A program made the translations under genes and the position numbers. The notes under the pieces are model-generated. The model worked only from the letters and a program-made list of their open reading frames with translations, was not told the origin of the DNA and ran no database searches. A stretch of DNA of 59,957 bases from contig JAJDCX010000065.1 in the NCBI GenBank assembly GCA_029260615.1, positions 1 through 59,957 on the forward strand. The letters run 5' to 3'. Below, piece by piece: positions 52,653-59,957 of this stretch; position 1 is the first letter of the stretch, and each line of letters begins with the position of its first letter. The stretch comes from Phycisphaeraceae bacterium. Lineage in GTDB: Bacteria > Planctomycetota > Phycisphaerae > Phycisphaerales > Phycisphaeraceae.

Positions 52653-54107
52653 TTACTCCGGTTGATCCGCTTCACCGAGCCGTTCTTTCCAGGTTTTGAG
52701 CTGCTCCTGGAACCCGGAAAGCCCGGCGTTGCCCGCGGACTGGTACCGCTTGACCACGTTCTCGGGGCCCAGCCAGTCGTAAATGTCCTGTTCGGCGACC
52801 GGCTTGCTCCCGGAATCCGTGCATGCCGCGTTGAAATCATCAAGCTTCAACAGTGACAGCTTCTCAAAGCCCTTGTCCCGGCATTGCTGCACGAGCTTCC
52901 CGACGACCTGATGAGACGTCCGGAACGGGACGCCCTTGGTGACCAGGTACTCCGCCAAGCTGGTCGCGTCGAGGAAACCCTTGTCCAACCCCTGCTTGAT
53001 CCGGTCTTCGTTGAACTTCGTGGTCTTGACGATCCGCGCCGCCATATCGAGGCAATCGCAGACCGCGTCATAAGCAGCGAAGACGTGCCGTTTGTCTTCC
53101 TGCAGGTCCCGGTTGTACCCGATGGTCAGGCCCTTGCACACGGTCAGCAGCGCCATCAGCGAGCCATACACCAGCCCGGTCTTGCCCCGGATCAATTCGA
53201 GCATGTCCGGGTTCTGCTTCTGCGGCATCATCGACGAGCCGGTTGTGTACAGGTCGTCCAGCGTGATGAAACCAAACTCGGTCGAGGCGTAGATAATCCA
53301 CTGCTCCGCCCAGCGGGAGAGCCACATGGAGGTCATCGCTAATGAATAAGCGTAATCTACTGCAACGTCGCGGGAAGCCGTGGCATACAGTGAGTTCGTG
53401 CTAACGGCGGATATATCCAATGCTTCTGCACTAAACTCCCGATCCAACGGGAGGCTAGAGCCTGCAATCGCCCCACTGCCCAGAGGGCTAACATCTTCAT
53501 GAGTCAACATAGTCAATCGGCGACGACACTCACACAAAGATTCAAGCCACGCGAACAACTCAGCCCCAACAACTATAGGTTGGGCCCGTTGGAGATGTGT
53601 ATAAGAAGGCATGACAATATGACCAACACAATCTGCCAACCCAATAAATGCTTCAACTAAAGCATCATATTTTTTGTTAATTTCCCAATACGATTCATTA
53701 ACCCAAAGAACCAAGTCAGTCGCCACCTGATCATTCCGGCTGCGCCCTGTGTGCAGCTTCCGTCCCGCGTCGCCGGTCTTTTCGATCAGGGCGGCTTCGA
53801 TGCACATGTGGACGTCTTCGAGCTCGACTTTCCAGCCGGGCCAGGCGTCGCCCTGTTCGTCGATCTCGGATTTGATCTCGTTCAGGCCCCGCTCGATCTC
53901 TTTCAGGTCGTCGGCGGTGATCAGCTTGACGTGTTCGAGCATCCGGGCGTGTGCGATGGAGCCCTGGATGTCGTGTGTGTACAGCCGTTTGTCGTAGTCC
54001 AGCGACGAGACAAACCGCGCGGCCAGGGGGTCGGCGGCGGAGCCCTGGCCGGACTTGGTGTGTTCCCAGGGTTTGGGGGCTGGATTGGACGGGGAAGGTG
54101 GGGTCAT
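52653..54107 (-). CDS. argH: Argininosuccinate lyase
   Basis: The last enzyme of arginine synthesis, splitting argininosuccinate into arginine and fumarate (484 aa). The signature GSSMMPQKQNPDMLE near residue 290 with the catalytic Ser loop, TGRSRNDQVATDL near 110 and YTHLQRAQP near 160 confirm the family. ATG 54107 was chosen because upstream codons are repeat DNA. The central part (53338-53735, encoding about residues 125-257) is conspicuously AT-rich with different codon use, while both ends match the rest of the genome (see findings). The reading frame is intact throughout. Confidence 0.95.
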   Translation of the reverse strand: MTPPSPSNPAPKPWEHTKSGQGSAADPLAARFVSSLDYDKRLYTHDIQGSIAHARMLEHVKLITADDLKEIERGLNEIKSEIDEQGDAWPGWKVELEDVHMCIEAALIEKTGDAGRKLHTGRSRNDQVATDLVLWVNESYWEINKKYDALVEAFIGLADCVGHIVMPSYTHLQRAQPIVVGAELFAWLESLCECRRRLTMLTHEDVSPLGSGAIAGSSLPLDREFSAEALDISAVSTNSLYATASRDVAVDYAYSLAMTSMWLSRWAEQWIIYASTEFGFITLDDLYTTGSSMMPQKQNPDMLELIRGKTGLVYGSLMALLTVCKGLTIGYNRDLQEDKRHVFAAYDAVCDCLDMAARIVKTTKFNEDRIKQGLDKGFLDATSLAEYLVTKGVPFRTSHQVVGKLVQQCRDKGFEKLSLLKLDDFNAACTDSGSKPVAEQDIYDWLGPENVVKRYQSAGNAGLSGFQEQLKTWKERLGEADQPE

Positions 54108-54117
54108 ACGGGTAGTG

Positions 54118-54278
54118 TATGAGAAAAGCAGGAAACGCAGGAAATTGGGAAAGCAGGACGGCTTCAACAGCGACTTCAGTCGCTAAATTCAAGGCACCCG
54201 TTCCCGATCACGAGGGCTCTATTTCCTGCGATTCTAAATTTCCTGCGTTTCCTGCGTTTCCGCTTCCTGTTTTTCTTA
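54118..54278. repeat. Inverted repeat filling the argH upstream spacer
   Basis: Left arm (from 54122) reads GAGAAAAGCAGGAAACGCAG, GAAATTGGGAAAGCAGG; right arm (54228-54277) contains AAATTTCCTGCGTTTCCTGC and CGCTTCCTGTTTTTCTT. A small hairpin CAGCGACTTCAGTCGCT sits between. The right arm ends in the stop codon of the upstream regulator gene, and the left arm starts 11 bases from the argH start. Confidence 0.8.
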
Positions 54279-55415
54279 AAACGGCAGCGCGTCGTCGTCT
54301 TCGTCTTCGGGGGCGCCGAAGTAGCCGTCTTCGTAGAGGTCGTCGTCGATACCGCGGTGGTGGATGCGGATGACGCGGGCGAGGGCCTCGCCCAGGAGCG
54401 GGCCGACGGCCTCGGCGGTGTCCAGGACCGTCTGGTCGAACGGGTCGGCCCCGTCGCGGAAGAGGGAGATGACCGCCAGGGACTCGTTCTCGGATCGGCA
54501 GGCGAACGAGAGCATGTGCGAATCGACGAGGTAGACCGCGTCGCCGCCTAGCATGTGTGAGAGGCTCTGGTTGTCGGTGATGTGAACGAGGTCGTCGCGG
54601 TGTGCGACCTTGGGTGCGACGACGTCGGCGAGGTGCTGCAGGAGCATGTCGGCGGACTCGGGTGTGCAGTCGTAGTTGACGTACCCGCCGAGGGTGTACT
54701 CGTCCATGCTCGAGGGTAGGAAGACGGCGGCGTTGGTGGCGCCGGCCTTCTCGACGAGGTGTTCGAGCGTCTTGCGCAGGAGGTGTTCGAGGTCAAGCTC
54801 GTCGCGGATCACCGCGCCGAACTCGGAGGCCTGGACGACCTGCTGCATCTGCCCGGCCAGCTCCTGGTAGGCGGTGACCAGGTCGTTGCAGAGGACGTCA
54901 ACTTGTTTGCTGACATCGACGCGGGCCTGGTTGAGTTTTTTACACAGGCGTCTTAGTCGGCGGACGCGCTGGGCCTGGTCGCGGTTCTTGCGCTGCTTGG
55001 CGATGACCTTGCGGACCCTTTCGGCGGCGTCTTCCAGGTCGTGTGGCTTGACGAGGTAGTCTGATGCGCCGACACGGATGGCTTTTATCGCGGACTCGAC
55101 GCTGGGCTCGTCGCCTATAAGGATGGTCGATGTGATCCGCCGGGACTTGTTCAGTTCGTCGGCGAGGTCCAGGCCGTTGCCGTCGGGGAGCGAGGGGTTG
55201 ATAACGGCGAGGTCGACGGACTTTTCTGTAAGTTGCGCGCGGGCTTCGGTGAGCGAGCGTGCGTAGGTGAACTGCACGGGGTCGCCCGAGGTGGCACACT
55301 GCTTGAGCAGATCACTGAGGCCCGGATCGGTATCGACCAGCATGATGCGGACCGCCCGAGCGGGGGTGTCCCGTCGGGTAACACCGACACCTGATGACTT
55401 AGCCTTACCTGCCAC
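54276..55415 (-). CDS. Degenerate-receiver/GAF signalling protein
   Basis: A 379-residue protein. The N-terminal receiver-like domain (about residues 25-135) has RIMLVDTDPGLSDLL where the acidic pair is Asp-Thr rather than Asp-Asp, and VDLAVINPSLPDGNGLDL where the phospho-acceptor position is Asn; the conserved Lys is kept in YLVKPHD. It is therefore probably not phosphorylated. A helical linker (about 145-205) leads to a GAF domain (about 215-350), and the end is very acidic. GTG 55415 is chosen by GGGAGAAAG just upstream; the frame continues further up but overlaps the kinase gene. It closes a signalling operon. Confidence 0.85.
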   Translation of the reverse strand: MAGKAKSSGVGVTRRDTPARAVRIMLVDTDPGLSDLLKQCATSGDPVQFTYARSLTEARAQLTEKSVDLAVINPSLPDGNGLDLADELNKSRRITSTILIGDEPSVESAIKAIRVGASDYLVKPHDLEDAAERVRKVIAKQRKNRDQAQRVRRLRRLCKKLNQARVDVSKQVDVLCNDLVTAYQELAGQMQQVVQASEFGAVIRDELDLEHLLRKTLEHLVEKAGATNAAVFLPSSMDEYTLGGYVNYDCTPESADMLLQHLADVVAPKVAHRDDLVHITDNQSLSHMLGGDAVYLVDSHMLSFACRSENESLAVISLFRDGADPFDQTVLDTAEAVGPLLGEALARVIRIHHRGIDDDLYEDGYFGAPEDEDDDALPF

Positions 55416-55485
55416 AACTTTCTCCCTGCGAACCACTTCCGCATCCCCAGCCGCTTGGCCGGGGCCTGTTGGTTTTGGTATCGGT

Positions 55486-57837
55486 TCATCCCGGGGGCGA
55501 ATCGAGTGGTAGGAAGAAAGTTGCGGTGGTTCCTTCGCCGCGGCGGCTGCGTAACTCCAACCGCCCGCCGTGCCCCGATAACCACTGCCTTGCGCGGGGC
55601 AATCCCATCCCGACACGTCGGCCGGCAGCCTTGGCGCTGAAGAAGGGGTCGGGGGCGTGTTCGAGTGTGTAGGGGTCCATCCCTTCGCCGTCGTCGCTGA
55701 CCTGGACGACGACTGCCCCGCCGCCGGGCTCGACCTGTGCGGTGACCTGGACCGAGGAGGCGGGTTTGGATTGCACGGCGTTATCCAGTAGTTCTCGCAA
55801 CACGCCGCGGATCTGCTCGGGGTCTGCCTGTAGGGTCGGGAGTTCGCCGCGGAGTTTCAGCGAGAAGATGGTTGCCTTGTTGCGTCGCTCGTTTGATGAC
55901 TTGAATTGCTTAACGGTCTCATCGAGCAGCGTGCCTAAGTCGGTCGGGACACACTCGGGAGTGGGTGGGTCGGCGATCAGGCGGAGGCTGGTGATCAGGC
56001 TGCTTAGCTTATGAGATTCCTGGAAAACGGATTGGGCGTCTTTCTGTTCGCGTGAGCCCTGGTCGAGCGTCATCGCCAGGAGCTGGCTGCGTCCGGCGAT
56101 CACAGCCAGGGGGTTGTTCATCTCGTGCGCAGCGCCGGCGGCCATCTCCCCGAGCCGGGCGAGCGACGCCTGGCGGGTGAGTTGGTCCTGCGCCTCGGCG
56201 AGCGCGAGGTTGGTCGATGCCAGGTCTTCCCCGAGCCGGCGTGCGCCGTCGTGCTGGGCGGCGGCGGCAACGGCGGCGCCCCAGGTGCTGGTCAGGGCAG
56301 AGAGCTGTTTCCAGGGCGGGGTCTTCTCGCGGTCGTGCAGCAGCACCGCCGAAGCGCCCCATCCACAGCTCAATGGCAGCAGCCTGACGCTGCGGAGATC
56401 GGGGGCCTGGACGATGTAGTCGGCGACCCAGGGGAGGATCCCCATCAACTGCAGCCCGACGGGTTGGGTCGGGTCCAGCTCGCTCAGGTCGGGGGTATGT
56501 GGCGGCGATTGGATGTACTGGCTGTGGACCGGTCGGCCTTCCTGGTTGTATTGGCAGATCAGCCAGCCGTCGGAGCTGTCGTCTTGGCCATGGCCCGTCG
56601 CTTCATGGTTCGTGGCGTGCGGAGCGCCTGGGTCGCCTGGGTAGATCGCGCCGTAGAACCCCGGGCCTAATAGCTGGGCGCACGAGGTGACGACGGCATC
56701 GAGGACGTCCTGTACGCTGCGGCCGGGGGTGGCGGCGGCGTGGAACGTGGTGGTGGCTTCGAGGATCCTGACCTGGTCCTCCGCGTCACGTGCGCGCTGG
56801 TCGAGGACGGCGTTGATCCGGCCCAATGCTTCGTTGGCGCGCTGCACCGATTGCAGCAGCAGCTCGTGCGATGCGGCGTCGTACAGGCCGAGCGCCTTGC
56901 CGCGGGCTTCGAGGTGTTCGTGGAGTCCGTCGGCGACTTTGGCTACGGCGTCGGGGTCGAGGCCCAACTCCTGCGCTAGTGCGCCGACGTCCCGCCTCAA
57001 TGAATAGGTCCCGGAGTACCCGGCGTGCATCCTGCGTGCGATCAGGTCGGCGAGGCTGACCAGGCCGATCATGTCGCGGTGATCGAGCTTGGGCAGGGAC
57101 TCGAAGGGTGAGCCGTGGAGCCAGATGCAGTCGGTGATCATCTGCGGCAGGCGCCACTGCTGGGCGAGGCGTTTGCCGGCGGTGTGGTGATCGATCCCGA
57201 TGACGCGGCGCTCGAACTCTGCGATGTTCGCCTGGTTCAGGTCGGTCAGTGCGACCACGCGGTCGTAGCTACGTGGCAGGACGTAGTCCAGGGCGATCTT
57301 CCCGATGTCGTGAAGCAGGCCGCAGACAAAAGCCTCGTCGGGCACGAGGTCTTTTCGTTTTGGATGGGCCTTGGCGATCAATTCGGCGGCGACACCGACG
57401 GCCAGGCAGTGCATCCAGAACGCGGAGCGGTCGAACGTCGGCGGCTGGGGGTCTTCGCCGGAACTCGGGACGGGATTATTATGACCGTCCGGGCGTGATA
57501 CTTCGCCTGGTGCCTTGGCGTCCGGACCGAACATCTCGAAGACCTTGACACTCAGGACCGTGTTGCGGATCGCGTTGAAGCCTAAGAGGACCACGGCGCG
57601 ATCCACCGTCAGGTTGTCTGACCCGACGCCTTTGTCGGCGGTGCGGCAAAGCGACAGGACCTTGGCTGTGAGGGAAGGGTCGGCGCTGACCAGCTCGATG
57701 ACCTGGCGTGCGTTGGAGTCGTCGCTGGAGGTGAGGCTAAGCAGCCGCGCGGCGACGGCCGGGAGGGTGGGCAGTGAATCGATCTGACGGAGGATCAGCT
57801 CGATCCGGCGTGGCTTGGTGGGCTCGGTGGCGAGCAT
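55486..57837 (-). CDS. HDOD-domain sensor histidine kinase
   Basis: A 783-residue cytosolic protein. The HDOD domain covers about residues 10-290 (SLPTLPAVAARLLSL, FVCGLLHDIGKIALDYV, RRVIGIDHHTAGKRLAQQW), a middle region of about 230 residues may be a sensor (GAF-like), and the kinase core shows ARLGEMAAGAAHEMNNPLAVI with the phospho-accepting His near residue 578, then VLRELLDNAVQSKP, VSDDGEGMDP and GMGLPRARQWLSGHGGRLEL. HDOD-kinase fusions link stress signalling to phosphorelay. The gene lies 32 bases after the HTH-receiver gene and 70 bases before the receiver-GAF gene, all in one direction. Confidence 0.92.
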   Translation of the reverse strand: MLATEPTKPRRIELILRQIDSLPTLPAVAARLLSLTSSDDSNARQVIELVSADPSLTAKVLSLCRTADKGVGSDNLTVDRAVVLLGFNAIRNTVLSVKVFEMFGPDAKAPGEVSRPDGHNNPVPSSGEDPQPPTFDRSAFWMHCLAVGVAAELIAKAHPKRKDLVPDEAFVCGLLHDIGKIALDYVLPRSYDRVVALTDLNQANIAEFERRVIGIDHHTAGKRLAQQWRLPQMITDCIWLHGSPFESLPKLDHRDMIGLVSLADLIARRMHAGYSGTYSLRRDVGALAQELGLDPDAVAKVADGLHEHLEARGKALGLYDAASHELLLQSVQRANEALGRINAVLDQRARDAEDQVRILEATTTFHAAATPGRSVQDVLDAVVTSCAQLLGPGFYGAIYPGDPGAPHATNHEATGHGQDDSSDGWLICQYNQEGRPVHSQYIQSPPHTPDLSELDPTQPVGLQLMGILPWVADYIVQAPDLRSVRLLPLSCGWGASAVLLHDREKTPPWKQLSALTSTWGAAVAAAAQHDGARRLGEDLASTNLALAEAQDQLTRQASLARLGEMAAGAAHEMNNPLAVIAGRSQLLAMTLDQGSREQKDAQSVFQESHKLSSLITSLRLIADPPTPECVPTDLGTLLDETVKQFKSSNERRNKATIFSLKLRGELPTLQADPEQIRGVLRELLDNAVQSKPASSVQVTAQVEPGGGAVVVQVSDDGEGMDPYTLEHAPDPFFSAKAAGRRVGMGLPRARQWLSGHGGRLELRSRRGEGTTATFFLPLDSPPG

Positions 57838-57869
57838 CGTTTGGGGCCTCGGCGGATGGCCGCTTGGGC

Positions 57870-58466
57870 TTACACCTCCAGCAGGGCCCCGATCCGGTTC
57901 TGGAGGACCTCGATGTTAAAGGGCTTCTTGATGAACTCGTCGGCACCGCTCTTTAAGAGTTCGTCGATCTCGCCCTGGTTCACCACGCCTGACACGATGA
58001 TGACCTTCATCCCGTTGAGCGCGGGGTTCTTGCGGACGGTCTCGCAGACGACGTTGCCGTTGATGTCCGGGAGCATGTAGTCCAGGATCATCAGGTCCGG
58101 CTTGAACGATTCGGTGACGATCCCGGCGTCGTACCCGGTGTTGGCTGTGCGCAGCTCGTAGCGGTCATCGTTGCCTAGAAGGTCAACGAACAACTCGACG
58201 ATCTGGTTGTCATCATCGACGACGAGGATGCGGCGTTTGCCGGACTCCATGCGGTCGGTGGGGATCTCGTTGTCACGCATAAAGCGCAACAGTTCTTCGC
58301 GGGGGATCCTGCGGAAGCGGCTGCCGGGGACGCGGAAGCCCTTGAGGCGGCCGCTGTCGAAGCAGCGGATGATGGTCTGCTGGGAGACCTTGCAGATATC
58401 CGCGGCTTCACCGGTGGTGAAGACCTGCTTGAGGGTGATGTCTGACGACCCGTTGTTCTGGTTCAT
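57870..58466 (-). CDS. Response regulator with N-terminal excisionase-type HTH
   Basis: A 198-residue regulator. Residues about 12-65 form a MerR/excisionase-type winged helix-turn-helix (FTTGEAADICKVSQQTIIRC ... GFRVPGSRFRRIPREEL), followed by a receiver domain (about 78-195) with VVDDDNQI, the phospho-accepting Asp in LMILDYMLPDI, and the Lys in FIKKPFN. The DNA-binding part precedes the receiver, the reverse of the usual order. GGGGA precedes ATG 58466. It heads the operon with the HDOD kinase, its likely partner. Confidence 0.9.
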   Translation of the reverse strand: MNQNNGSSDITLKQVFTTGEAADICKVSQQTIIRCFDSGRLKGFRVPGSRFRRIPREELLRFMRDNEIPTDRMESGKRRILVVDDDNQIVELFVDLLGNDDRYELRTANTGYDAGIVTESFKPDLMILDYMLPDINGNVVCETVRKNPALNGMKVIIVSGVVNQGEIDELLKSGADEFIKKPFNIEVLQNRIGALLEV

Positions 58467-58690
58467 GGGTTCATTCCCCACCGGGTATCACTCACCGAGC
58501 CGGCGTGGCGCGGTAAGACACCCAGATTCCCTATCTTCTCTACCTTGACATCGGGTGAGGGTGGGCCTGACTTAATCAACCGTGCGGTTGAGCACAAATA
58601 GAATGGCTGTCAGGGGGTCAGGAACGTCCGGAAAGGGTTATCGGCGAGCCTGGGATGTGCTGGGATAGCCATGAAGAGCGGGAAGGCCAT

Positions 58691-58776
58691 AGCCGCAAAT
58701 GAACGCGAATATACGCAAATGAAAAACGGACTGTGTGCCGGCCCTACGCGCGTTGATTTTGCGTTCATTCGCAACG
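58691..58776. repeat. Short-word inverted repeat
   Basis: CGCAAATGAACGCGAATATA with CGCAAATG on the left is answered by GTTGATTTTGCGTTCATTCG on the right. The words are those of the element at 39931-40060 (CGCAAAT, GAACGC, GCGTTCATT). Confidence 0.75.
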
Positions 58777-58815
58777 ATAGCATTCCCTGGAAGTTCGGGG
58801 GCTAGATATGTACGA

Positions 58816-58842
58816 CCGCGACAAGTCGCGGCGCTTCGTGTG
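58816..58842 (+). repeat. Cassette core, fourth copy
   Basis: CCGCGACAAGTCGCGGCGCT continues TCGTGTGG. It matches the core at 24047-24071, 22249-22276 and, inverted, 310-336. It sits about 40 bases right of the short-word repeat, a pairing also seen at the left edge and at 24 kb. Confidence 0.75.
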
Positions 58843-58878
58843 GACATATTTTTAAGCGGTGTTGGAAAAAAGCCGCCG

Positions 58879-59526
58879 TTACTTCAGCTCGACCGACCAG
58901 TAGGCCTGGTCGAGGAACTGCTTCCAGCTGGCGTACTTGTCGGCACCGAGGCGCAGGCCGATGACGGGGTTGCGCCGGGGCTGGCGTGGCGGGGTGATCA
59001 GGTTCATCCGGGCCTGCGCGGGGGTGCGTCCGCCCTTCTTCGCATTGCATCGGACGCAGCAACAGACCAGGTTGGTCCAAGTGCTTAAGCCCTGCTGGCT
59101 TCGGGGCAGGACGTGGTCCAGGCTCAGCTCGCTGGTGCCGAAGTGTTGGCCGCAGTACTGGCATAGGTTGCGGTCGCGGGCGAAGATGTTTCGGCGGTTG
59201 AGTTTGACGCCTTGCCGAGGGAGCTTTTCGTAGCCCAGCAGCCGGATCACCTTGGGGACGGCGATCTGCATCCGGACCGTGCGGACCCACTCGTATTCGC
59301 TTTTCGCAAACCCGTCGTAGTCCCGGTGCGCCGCGGCAGAGGCATCCGCCCAGTTGTCGAAGTCGTAGGCGGTGTACGAGCCGTCGTCCACACGGATGAC
59401 TTCCGCGAGGTCTTTGAACAGCATGGTAAACGCGCGGCGGGCGTCCACGACCCGGATCGCCATCCAGAGCTTGTTCAGCACCAGCACGTGGCTGTTCAGC
59501 GCGGTTACCTGTCCATCGATCTGCAA
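58879..59526 (-). CDS. HNH endonuclease
   Basis: A 215-residue nuclease-fold protein. The HNH core is LCQYCGQHFG, LSLDHVLPRSQQG and TNLVCCCVRCNAKKGGRTP near residues 130-175, with the zinc cysteines and catalytic His. The N-terminal 110 residues carry LNSHVLVLNKLWMAIRVVDARRAF, the conserved lead of a planctomycete HNH subfamily. TTG 59526 is preferred because it gives the family-typical short lead (MQIDGQV), and the longer frame adds unrelated residues. No toxin-immunity or phage partner is adjacent, so it may be a general nuclease of this lineage. Confidence 0.88.
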   Translation of the reverse strand: MQIDGQVTALNSHVLVLNKLWMAIRVVDARRAFTMLFKDLAEVIRVDDGSYTAYDFDNWADASAAAHRDYDGFAKSEYEWVRTVRMQIAVPKVIRLLGYEKLPRQGVKLNRRNIFARDRNLCQYCGQHFGTSELSLDHVLPRSQQGLSTWTNLVCCCVRCNAKKGGRTPAQARMNLITPPRQPRRNPVIGLRLGADKYASWKQFLDQAYWSVELK

Positions 59527-59694
59527 ACGAACACCTCTTACAAATGAGCCCGCACAGGGCCATGCAATCCTATCGGCCGAGTCGTGGGGGTGCAATATCC
59601 AGCACCCACAAGCCTTATGGTAATTCTGCCACGAAAACCGCCGCGATCAAGCCCGATCTGGGTATGTAAGGCCAGAGCCTGGGTCTGGGGTCTG

Positions 59695-59728
59695 GAAATC
59701 ATCCATCAAAAATCACACATCATCAATC
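59695..59728 (-). repeat. 34-base dispersed repeat, right copy
   Basis: GAAATCATCCATCAAAAATC with ACACATCATCAATC. Its reverse complement equals 208-241 except for two adjacent bases. It lies in the spacer before tRNA-Tyr, preceded by GGGTCTGGGGTCTGG. Confidence 0.8.
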
Positions 59729-59815
59729 CCCCACTCCCTTTGGACCCTCAACCCGATCCCTGAACCCCAGTGTTTGATTCTACCCCCCCCAGTGGATAGA
59801 GTGGCCCCCCCACTT

Positions 59816-59898
59816 GGGCGGATGCCAGAGCGGCCAAATGGGGTGGGCTGTAAACCCACTGGAGAAATCCTTCGCAGGTTCGAATCCTGCTCCGCCCA
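59816..59898 (+). tRNA. tRNA-Tyr (GTA)
   Basis: The acceptor stem GGGCGGA pairs with TCCGCCC, the anticodon stem-loop is GTGGG-CTGTAAA-CCCAC with anticodon GTA, a long class II variable arm (TGGAGAAATCCTTC) follows, and the T arm is GCAGG-TTCGAAT-CCTGC. The discriminator base is A at 59898; CCA is not encoded. Confidence 0.95.
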
Positions 59899-59957
59899 TT
59901 TCCCTTCGGACGCAACACGACGCTCATAGCTGCCGTTTTGCGTTAATGCTGCAGATT

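Larger units (their letters stand above)
58467..58878. other. 412-base divergent spacer with repeat elements
   Basis: This spacer lies upstream of the HTH-receiver gene and downstream of the HNH gene. Bases 58500-58560 probably hold the regulator promoter. Bases 58691-58776 and 58816-58842 hold repeats listed separately. No gene is visible. Confidence 0.55.

Noticed and set aside
1..59957. CRISPR array
   Set aside because: No set of regularly spaced identical repeats with unique spacers is present; the repeats found are dispersed and inverted.

Overview
The window reads as chromosomal DNA of a high-GC planctomycete, most likely from the class Phycisphaerae. The grounds are the paired DUF1501 and DUF1800 genes, a PEP-CTERM exported protein, a planctomycete-style HNH endonuclease, a PilMNO/secretin pseudopilus operon, frequent TTG and GTG starts, and wide spacers filled with short-word repeats. 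The class is inferred from gene content only. One tRNA gene (Tyr, anticodon GTA) lies at the right edge. I see no CRISPR array, intact insertion sequence, prophage or rRNA.

Layout. 0.7-6.7 kb: housekeeping genes hemC, tpiA, secG and yicC, an APH-fold kinase, an exported PDZ protein and a small membrane protein. 6.9-13.7 kb: secreted proteins (an Ig-repeat glycoside hydrolase-like protein, a GH16-like PEP-CTERM protein, a PfpI-family protein, two endonuclease/exonuclease/phosphatase-fold paralogues). 13.9-17.1 kb: an ABC exporter pair, a HAD phosphatase flanked by direct repeats, and ruvC. 17.4-22.2 kb: an overlapping operon of topoisomerase subunit A, a YhcH-family protein and topoisomerase subunit B. 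22.3-23.7 kb: a sodium:alanine symporter.

24.2-38.8 kb, all on the minus strand: a type II secretion/type IV pilus-like machine. One block runs two pilins, an 89-residue membrane protein, a GspH-like pseudopilin, PilM, PilN, PilO, a PilP/GspC-like protein, a secretin and a TPR lipoprotein. A second block runs a CheY-like receiver, a GAF/HD-GYP protein, a STAS protein, the PilB/GspE ATPase and the PilC/GspF membrane protein. The ATPase has an MshEN-like N-terminus, so the HD-GYP enzyme and the ATPase may form a local cyclic-di-GMP circuit.

39.5-50.8 kb: a NUDIX hydrolase, lepA, an InaA-type kinase, a glycan cluster (methyltransferases, GT4 glycosyltransferase, asparagine synthase) and the DUF1501/DUF1800 pair. 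51-58.5 kb: signalling genes (FHA-GAF histidine kinase downstream of argH, degenerate receiver-GAF protein, HDOD histidine kinase, HTH-receiver regulator). 58.9-59.9 kb: an HNH endonuclease and tRNA-Tyr.

The most unusual content is outside the genes. Several spacers consist almost entirely of inverted repeats built from short words, and these often touch a stop codon. A 65-base cassette occurs twice in opposite orientation and its core occurs twice more. A 34-base sequence near the left edge recurs inverted near the right edge. The middle of argH is sharply AT-rich compared with both of its ends, and the strand composition changes sign inside yicC.
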